A stretch of DNA of 18,260 nt from assembly GCA_937916195.1 (NCBI GenBank), contig CALFTO010000109.1, positions 1 to 18,260 on the forward strand, in the 5' to 3' direction. Positions 13,708-18,260 of the stretch are shown here, piece by piece (the stretch's first letter is position 1; each line of letters opens with the position of its first letter). This DNA is from an uncultured Clostridia bacterium. Its GTDB lineage: Bacteria > Bacillota > Clostridia > Oscillospirales > Acutalibacteraceae. The notes beneath the pieces were generated by a model. That model was not told the DNA's origin. It saw only the letters and a list, made by a program, of their open reading frames with translations, and searched no databases. The translations under genes were made by a program, and so were the position numbers.

Positions 13708-15153
13708 TTAAGCACTCTTCTTCCATGTGTTAGGTAAGAACAAAATAATCATCGGGAATATTTCAAGACGGCCTATTAGCATATCTGCCATCAGAATAAA
13801 CTTCGAAATGACTGAGAAGTTTGAGAAGTTTTCGACAGGTCCTACCCCGGCAAGACCTGGTCCTACATTGTTAATGCAGGTAAGTACAGAGGTTACTGTG
13901 GTGGTAATATCAAAGCCGTTAAACGAAACAATGAAAATTGACACCGAAATCAAAAGCATATAAATAAGAAAGTACACGCAAGCGGCATTTGAAGTGCTTT
14001 TTTCGAGAACTTGACCATCAAGCCTTATTGCCTTAACTTTGCGAGGATTGATTGCGCGCTGAAGCTCACGAATACCCGATTTTATAAGGATAATCACTCT
14101 GCCCACTTTAAGTCCGCCACCTGTTGAACCTGCACAGGCACCCACAAACATAAGCAGAATAATTACAAATTGTGAAAGGGCGGGCCAAGTGTTAAAGTCG
14201 GCAGTTACAAAGCCTGTTGTAGTTATAATTGATGCTACCTGGAAGCCTGACTGACGAAGAGCTTCTCCAAATGAATCAACGAGAGGCATAATATCAACTG
14301 CGATAATTCCAATACTTACTGCAACAATTCCAAGATAAACCCATAGCTCTTCACTTTTGAAAACACGCTTGAATTGTTTAATGATGAAGAGATAAAAAAG
14401 GTTAAAGTTTACACCAAATAAAAGCATAAAGACAGAAATAACAATTTCTGCGCCTAAATTATTGTATGCGGCAATGCTTGCGTTTTTAACTGAAAATCCG
14501 CCTGTGCCGGCTGTTGAAAATGCAGTTGTTACACTATCAAAAAGTGGCAAGTCGCACAAAAGAAGAGCCACCACTTCAGCTATTGTCATAAATGCGTATA
14601 TCAGATAGAGTATACGGGCAGTCACCATTGTTTTGGAAACTAATTTACCAACACTGGGGCCGGGAACTTCTGCACGCATAATGTGCATAGACTGCATATC
14701 CTTTTGCGGTAAAAATGCAAGCACAAAAACAATAATTCCCATACCGCCAATCCAATGGGTGAAAGCGCGCCAAAAGAGCATGCTTTGTGGCAGGGACTCA
14801 ATATCTGTAAGAATGGAGGAGCCTGTGGTGGTGAAGCCCGAAACAGTTTCAAATAAAGCATCGACAAAAGACGGAATTGCACCTGAAAACACAAAGGGCA
14901 ATGCACCGAAGAATGACAGAATTATCCACGAAAGTGAAACAATCGCAAAGCCTTCACGGGCATAGATTGAGCGTTTTTCAGGCTTGGGCAGGTTCATAAG
15001 TGCACCCGAACCCAGCAAAAGCCCGATTACTATTAAATAAATATGAAAAAGATTTTCTTTATAGTATAAAGAAATCAATAACGGTAAGCAGAGAAATGCG
15101 GCTTCTGCCCACAAAAGTCTGCCTACGGTTTTAAAAACCATTTTATAATTCAT
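13708..15153 (-). CDS. trkH: TrkH-type potassium uptake channel subunit
   Basis: A 481-residue inner-membrane K+ translocating subunit. It has an extra N-terminal pair of helices (about 10-50) before the four pore repeats, as in TrkH/TrkG. The filter motifs are GFTTTGSS (G111), STAGTGGFS (about 213-221), ITTTGFVTAD (G314) and INNVGPG (G431). The gate region GACAGSTGGGLKVGR spans about 338-352. AAGGCG precedes the ATG. It starts 11 nt after the TrkA stop and its own stop abuts alr. It is a different subfamily from KtrB at 10510 on the facing strand. Confidence 0.93.
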   Translation of the reverse strand: MNYKMVFKTVGRLLWAEAAFLCLPLLISLYYKENLFHIYLIVIGLLLGSGALMNLPKPEKRSIYAREGFAIVSLSWIILSFFGALPFVFSGAIPSFVDALFETVSGFTTTGSSILTDIESLPQSMLFWRAFTHWIGGMGIIVFVLAFLPQKDMQSMHIMRAEVPGPSVGKLVSKTMVTARILYLIYAFMTIAEVVALLLCDLPLFDSVTTAFSTAGTGGFSVKNASIAAYNNLGAEIVISVFMLLFGVNFNLFYLFIIKQFKRVFKSEELWVYLGIVAVSIGIIAVDIMPLVDSFGEALRQSGFQVASIITTTGFVTADFNTWPALSQFVIILLMFVGACAGSTGGGLKVGRVIILIKSGIRELQRAINPRKVKAIRLDGQVLEKSTSNAACVYFLIYMLLISVSIFIVSFNGFDITTTVTSVLTCINNVGPGLAGVGPVENFSNFSVISKFILMADMLIGRLEIFPMIILFLPNTWKKSA

Positions 15154-15164
15154 TTATTTTCGCC

Positions 15165-16523
15165 TTACTCAAAAATTTCATTGATACTGCTGATGTGGTC
15201 ACTTTTTGTAACAAGAACAATTCGGTCGCCTAATTCAATACTGTCATTACCGCCGGGGAATATAACTTTGTGATTTCTGATTATGCAGGCAATAAGTGAT
15301 TCACTCTTTATCTTTAAATCTTTAAGGGGAACACCAACGCCCCAGAAATCTGCATTTATTTTGAACTCAAGTGCTTCAACCTGACCGCCGACAAGCTTGT
15401 AAAGTGTTTGAACACTTGATTCCTCGCCTGAATTTTCAAGTGCACGAACATATGCAATAATTCTGTTTGCGGCGATAGCCTTTGATGAGAATGCACTGTC
15501 CATACCAATACTTTCGAGCACCTGATAAGACACGCGGTTAACCTTTGCAACAGTTTTGCTGATGCCGAGAGATGACGCATACATTGCAGAGATAATGTTT
15601 TCTTCATCAATGGTAGTAAGCGCTACAAATGCGTCCTGTCCGTCAAGACCTTGCTCAAGCAAAACTGCACGGTCAGTACCGTCACCGTGAATGATGTTTG
15701 CTTCGGGCAGTAACTCACAAAGCTTTTCGCAACGGTCCATATCATTTTCAATGATTTTTACATTGTATCCGCCTGTGCTGCAAAGCTGGCGAGCAAGATA
15801 ATAACCCATTTTGCCGCCACCGATAATCATAATATCCTTTGTGCGATGCTTGTAAATCTTCAATTTTTTCATAAAGCTTACAAGCACACCGCGGGGAGCA
15901 GTAATGTGAATTTTGTCGCCTGCTTTAAGTACAAAATCACCGCGGGGGATAATAACTTCGTTTTTGCGCTGAACGGCACAAACAAGAATTCTTGTGTTAA
16001 ACGTGCTGAAAATATCAGTAAGGGGCAAATCACAAAGAGGGTTTCCTGCATCAATTTTGAGCTCAACAAGGTCAACAAGACCGCGGTAAAAGGTTTCAAT
16101 ATTTATAGCGTTGGGGAAACGAAGCACCTTTGCAATTTCGTTTGCCGCGTCAAATTCGGGGTTAACAACCATACTTAAGCCCAATTCGTCCTTAAAGAAC
16201 GGAATTTGCTTTAAATATTCAGGGTTTCGCACTCTTGCTATGGTGTGCTTTGAGCCCGCCTTTTTCGCCATAAGACAAGAAAGAATGTTAAGCTCGTCCG
16301 ACGATGTGGCTGCAATGAAAAGGTCAGAGTCACCAACACCTGCTTCAACCTGCAGCTCATAGCTTGCACCGTTTCCGCAAATGCCCATAACGTCAAAGGA
16401 ATTTACCATCTGTTCAATAACCTTAGGGTTGCGGTCAATAACAACAATATCGTGACCTTCATTTGAAAGATGCTCAACAAGTGTAGCACCCACCTTGCCG
16501 TCACCAACAATTACAATTTTCAT
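15165..16523 (-). CDS. trkA: TrkA-type regulatory subunit with two RCK domains
   Basis: A 452-residue cytoplasmic protein that gates TrkH. It is a duplication of RCK_N-RCK_C. The first nucleotide-binding loop is GDGKVG (7-12) with D30 ending the second strand (VVIDRN). The second is GGGKMG (235-240). Each is followed by a TrkA_C-like domain (about 145-220 and 365-450). NAD(H) or ATP/ADP binding fits the family. The ATG at 16523 is preferred over an upstream TTG because AAAAAGGTG lies 9 nt before it. It is the first gene of the trkA-trkH-alr operon and has an extended -10 promoter upstream. Confidence 0.93.
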   Translation of the reverse strand: MKIVIVGDGKVGATLVEHLSNEGHDIVVIDRNPKVIEQMVNSFDVMGICGNGASYELQVEAGVGDSDLFIAATSSDELNILSCLMAKKAGSKHTIARVRNPEYLKQIPFFKDELGLSMVVNPEFDAANEIAKVLRFPNAINIETFYRGLVDLVELKIDAGNPLCDLPLTDIFSTFNTRILVCAVQRKNEVIIPRGDFVLKAGDKIHITAPRGVLVSFMKKLKIYKHRTKDIMIIGGGKMGYYLARQLCSTGGYNVKIIENDMDRCEKLCELLPEANIIHGDGTDRAVLLEQGLDGQDAFVALTTIDEENIISAMYASSLGISKTVAKVNRVSYQVLESIGMDSAFSSKAIAANRIIAYVRALENSGEESSVQTLYKLVGGQVEALEFKINADFWGVGVPLKDLKIKSESLIACIIRNHKVIFPGGNDSIELGDRIVLVTKSDHISSINEIFE

Positions 16524-16568
16524 TGAATTATTCACCTTTTTAAAAATACTCAAAATTATACAAATACT

Positions 16569-16597
16569 ATATTAGCACATAAATTTTGATTTTACAA
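16569..16597 (-). promoter_or_regulatory. Promoter for trkA-trkH-alr
   Basis: On the - strand, TTGTAA (16592-16597), a 17-nt spacer and TAATAT (16569-16574), preceded by TGC as an extended -10. The -35 is only 3 bp from the -35 of the divergent promoter. Confidence 0.5.
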
Positions 16598-16600
16598 CAA

Positions 16601-16629
16601 TTGACTGATAAAAATAATTGTGATAAAGT
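16601..16629 (+). promoter_or_regulatory. Promoter for the secreted phosphoesterase-family gene
   Basis: TTGACT (16601-16606), a 17-nt spacer and TAAAGT (16624-16629), with TGA as an extended -10. Transcription would start near 16636, about 24 nt before the ATG. Confidence 0.58.
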
Positions 16630-16659
16630 AAATACATACCTAATTAGGCGGTGTTTTTT

Positions 16660-17586
16660 ATGACAAAAAAGATTAAAGCGATTGTCTTTACTTCAGTTGC
16701 ATTGGTTTCGGCACTTGGTATTGCAACGGGTGTGTTTTTTGGTGTTTATCCTATGAAACCTGCGGTTGAAGTAAAATCAGCCGATGAAAGAATAAGCAAT
16801 AATGACACTTTGCTTGTGGCAAGCTATAATACGGCTTCCCCTTGGGGAAATCTTATTGAGGGTACATACACAACCCGACGTGCACATCTTTTTGCACAGC
16901 AAATTAATGCTACTCTGCCCGATGTTTTAGGTGTGCAAGAGCTAAATAGCTTTTGGGCTGAAAAGATGGAGACACTTTTGCCCCAATATGCTTATTATGG
17001 CGTAAAGCGTGGCGGGGATTCCGAAGAAAAAACCTCTGAAATGAGCGGAATTCTTTATCTGAAAGATAAGTTTGAGTTGATAGAAAGTGACACTTTCTGG
17101 ATTTCGCTTACTCCCGAAACAGAGTCAAAATTTGAGGACGCGGCTTGTTACCGAATTTGCTCATATGTTGTGCTTAAAAATAAAAATACAGGCACTATGG
17201 TTGCACATCTAAACACACACCTTGACCATGTAAGCACAGAGGCGCAGAATTTAGGAGGAAATCTCATATCTGAAAAAGCAGGAGAGTTGAAATCCAAATA
17301 TGAAAATTTGTCTGTTGTAGTAACAGGGGATTTCAACCAATATCCCGACGGACTTGCGGTGCAGACATTACTTCAAAACGGATTTGTAAGTGCGTGTGAT
17401 ACAGCAGAAAACGGCAAAGCAACTGCAACTTATCACGGATGGGGTGAAATTCAGCACGATGCACCTATTGATTTTATTTTTGCAGATAATAATTTTACTG
17501 TAAAAGATTATGCAGTACACAATGGAAAATGGGATAATTCATATGTTTCAGACCATTTTATGATTACCGCAGAGCTTGAGTTTTAA
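16660..17586 (+). CDS. Exported endonuclease/exonuclease/phosphatase-family protein
   Basis: A 308-residue protein with an N-terminal signal or anchor (basic residues, then hydrophobic 8-30) and one EEP domain (about 50-308). All key motifs are present: N57 in ASYNTAS, E94 in GVQELN, H187 in HLNTHLDH, D224 and N226 in VTGDFNQ, D276 in FIFADN and the terminal S-D298-H299 pair. The fold covers DNase I-like nucleases, sphingomyelinases and inositol phosphatases. The sequence does not identify the substrate, but an outer-surface location suggests nutrient phosphate or nucleic-acid release. A GTG at 16651 is a possible longer start; ATG 16660 has AGGCGG 8 nt upstream and was chosen. No terminator separates it from the rubredoxin gene. 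Confidence 0.88.
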   Translation: MTKKIKAIVFTSVALVSALGIATGVFFGVYPMKPAVEVKSADERISNNDTLLVASYNTASPWGNLIEGTYTTRRAHLFAQQINATLPDVLGVQELNSFWAEKMETLLPQYAYYGVKRGGDSEEKTSEMSGILYLKDKFELIESDTFWISLTPETESKFEDAACYRICSYVVLKNKNTGTMVAHLNTHLDHVSTEAQNLGGNLISEKAGELKSKYENLSVVVTGDFNQYPDGLAVQTLLQNGFVSACDTAENGKATATYHGWGEIQHDAPIDFIFADNNFTVKDYAVHNGKWDNSYVSDHFMITAELEF

Positions 17587-17620
17587 GTGTAAGGTGCAAA
17601 ACGCAAAGTGCAAAATGTAT
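17587..17620 (+). repeat. Heptamer repeat array (GTGCAAA type) before rubredoxin
   Basis: Five consecutive 7-nt units start at 17587: a degenerate GTGTAAG, GTGCAAA, ACGCAAA, GTGCAAA, and a degenerate ATGTATA (17615-17621). A TATAAT at 17618-17623 directly follows, so the array overlaps the likely rubredoxin promoter. The -35 position (TGCAAA, 17595-17600, 17-nt spacing) is a weak match. Confidence 0.62.
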
Positions 17621-17665
17621 AATAATATATTGGTAGCATAAACTACTAAAAAGTGAGGGATTTTT

Positions 17666-17824
17666 ATGGTTTATGTTTGTGGGGTTTGCGGTTGGATGTA
17701 TGATGAAGACGACGGCAATCCTAAAATGGATATAACTCCGGGAACGCAGTTTGACGAGCTGCCCGACTGCTTTTTCTGCCCCGAATGTGGCGTGAAAAAG
17801 GATATGTTCATTCCCGAAAAATAA
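17666..17824 (+). CDS. Rubredoxin
   Basis: A 52-residue electron-transfer protein binding one Fe(SCys)4 centre, typical of anaerobes. C5-x-x-C8-G-W-M-Y-D and C38-P-E-C41-G-V-K-K-D-M-F are the two iron-binding knuckles. PGTQFDELPD (25-34) is the characteristic linker. Residues 35 and 36, usually Asp-Trp, are Cys-Phe, so a fifth cysteine (C35) lies beside the site. GTGAGGGA precedes the ATG with 6-nt spacing, the gene is in frame to TAA, and a terminator follows. It is below the usual size cut-off of ORF callers. Its redox partner is not in the window. Confidence 0.92.
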   Translation: MVYVCGVCGWMYDEDDGNPKMDITPGTQFDELPDCFFCPECGVKKDMFIPEK

Positions 17825-17833
17825 ATTTGCATG

Positions 17834-17860
17834 GCGGGCAGTTTAATCTGCCTGCTTTTT
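17834..17860 (+). terminator. Terminator after rubredoxin
   Basis: GCGGGCAG (17834-17841) pairs with CTGCCTGC (17848-17855), with one G-T pair and a 6-nt loop, followed by TTTTT. The proximal arm shares 15 identical bases with the hairpin near 18195. Confidence 0.8.
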
Positions 17861-17871
17861 ATTTTAATAAT

Positions 17872-17906
17872 TTTGCACTTTGCACTTTGCATTTTCCATT
17901 TTATAT
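17872..17906. repeat. Heptamer repeat array (TTTGCAC type), inverted relative to the one at 17587
   Basis: Five consecutive 7-nt units: TTTGCAC, TTTGCAC, TTTGCAT, TTTCCAT, TTTATAT. The reverse complements are GTGCAAA-like units, the same family as 17587-17620 but in opposite orientation. The two arrays therefore flank the rubredoxin gene as an inverted pair. Confidence 0.65.
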
Positions 17907-17914
17907 GCTATACT
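17887..17914 (+). promoter_or_regulatory. Promoter for the small membrane protein gene, with its -35 in the heptamer array
   Basis: TTGCAT (17887-17892), a 16-nt spacer and TATACT (17909-17914), with TGC just before as an extended -10. The -35 is part of the third heptamer. Transcription would start near 17921. Confidence 0.5.
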
Positions 17915-17957
17915 CATTTTGTTAGAATACATGTTTTGTTATACGGAGGAATTTTAT

Positions 17958-18182
17958 ATGGCAGGCTGGGTGTTTATTTTACTTTCAATAGCTTATGTTT
18001 TGTTTGGCATTGGTAATGAGTTGGTAGCTCAAATCATTATCGGTATTACAATATTGGCTTTCGGAATAATGGCAGAGGTGATGAGAAGCAAAATTAACGA
18101 ACAAAAGAAATCTATTGACAAGTTAACAGATATGATTGAAAAACAGCTATTAAAAGAGAAGAATAGTGAAAAAACGGAATAA
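17958..18182 (+). CDS. Small membrane protein with a charged, helical C-terminal tail
   Basis: A 74-residue protein that I do not recognise. Residues 3-45 contain two hydrophobic segments with a turn near GNELVAQ. The remaining 30 residues, from MRSKINEQ onward, are highly charged and look like a helical or coiled tail. The ATG is chosen because GGAGGA lies 7 nt upstream; a longer reading frame from 17880 would run through the heptamer array and lacks a ribosome site. The function is unknown. Confidence 0.72.
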   Translation: MAGWVFILLSIAYVLFGIGNELVAQIIIGITILAFGIMAEVMRSKINEQKKSIDKLTDMIEKQLLKEKNSEKTE

Positions 18183-18191
18183 ATACATAAA

Positions 18192-18217
18192 ATGGCGGGC
18201 AGTTTATGAACTGCCCC
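18192..18217. repeat. Palindromic repeat, perfect 8-bp stem
   Basis: GGGCAGTT (18197-18204) and AACTGCCC (18209-18216) flank a TATG loop. No T-run follows on the + strand, so it is a weak terminator at best. It begins with the same 15-base sequence (18192-18206) as the rubredoxin terminator at 17831-17845. The stretch from 18218 to 18260 holds nothing I can identify. Confidence 0.6.
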
Positions 18218-18260
18218 AAATTGTGCGGACAGTACAAAAAAGCACCTAATGGTAGATAAA

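Noticed and set aside
17587..17906. Heptamer arrays as a CRISPR
   Set aside because: Units are 7 nt with no spacers and no cas genes, which is incompatible with a CRISPR array.

Overview
The window looks like chromosome from an anaerobic, low-GC Gram-positive bacterium of class Clostridia, probably a gut Oscillospiraceae-type lineage. This is inferred from the A/T-rich base composition, strong GGAGG-type ribosome binding sites, a sporulation-type polysaccharide deacetylase, an LCP cell-wall enzyme, a rubredoxin, and short GC-rich palindromic intergenic repeats. There are no rRNA or tRNA genes, CRISPR arrays, transposases or phage genes. Coding density is high and no gene-free stretch reaches 300 bases.

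Layout. (1) 1-2300, + strand: a palindromic repeat, a GPH/MelB-type sugar:cation symporter, and a small membrane-associated protein with an HEYGH zinc-protease motif, ending at a bidirectional terminator. (2) 2316-8954, all on the - strand. Read in transcription order these are an LCP (LytR-CpsA-Psr) cell-wall ligase, a GH51 alpha-L-arabinofuranosidase, a zinc-ribbon membrane protein, a PdaB-like polysaccharide deacetylase, an orotate-phosphoribosyltransferase-like protein lacking the usual acidic pair, a small protein of a family often labelled RNase Z, and a membrane-anchored DNA/RNA non-specific endonuclease with an Ada-like metal-binding tail. Several have their own promoters. (3) 9079-10448, + strand: a pyrophosphatase-like/Nudix fusion overlapping a small multidrug-export-family membrane protein, closed by a terminator. 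(4) 10450-16523: two potassium uptake systems facing each other, a single-RCK KtrB/KtrA pair (+) and a two-RCK TrkA/TrkH pair (-), with alanine racemase as the last gene of the - strand operon. (5) 16569-18260, + strand: a secreted endonuclease/exonuclease/phosphatase-family protein, a 52-residue rubredoxin, and a small membrane protein with a coiled tail, with heptamer repeats and palindromic repeats between them.

Together the genes suggest cell-envelope work (LCP ligase, deacetylase, alanine racemase), potassium and turgor control, carbohydrate scavenging (GPH symporter, arabinofuranosidase) and extracellular nucleic-acid or phosphoester hydrolysis. No single new defence or mobile system is evident. 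The most interesting points are the perfect 12-bp palindrome framing the -10 box of the PRTase-like gene, the PRTase with its PRPP motif rewritten, the HEYGH protein linked to a sugar symporter, the hairpin covering the deacetylase ribosome binding site, and the heptamer arrays flanking the rubredoxin gene. All assignments rest on reading the sequence and remembered family motifs; no database search was run.
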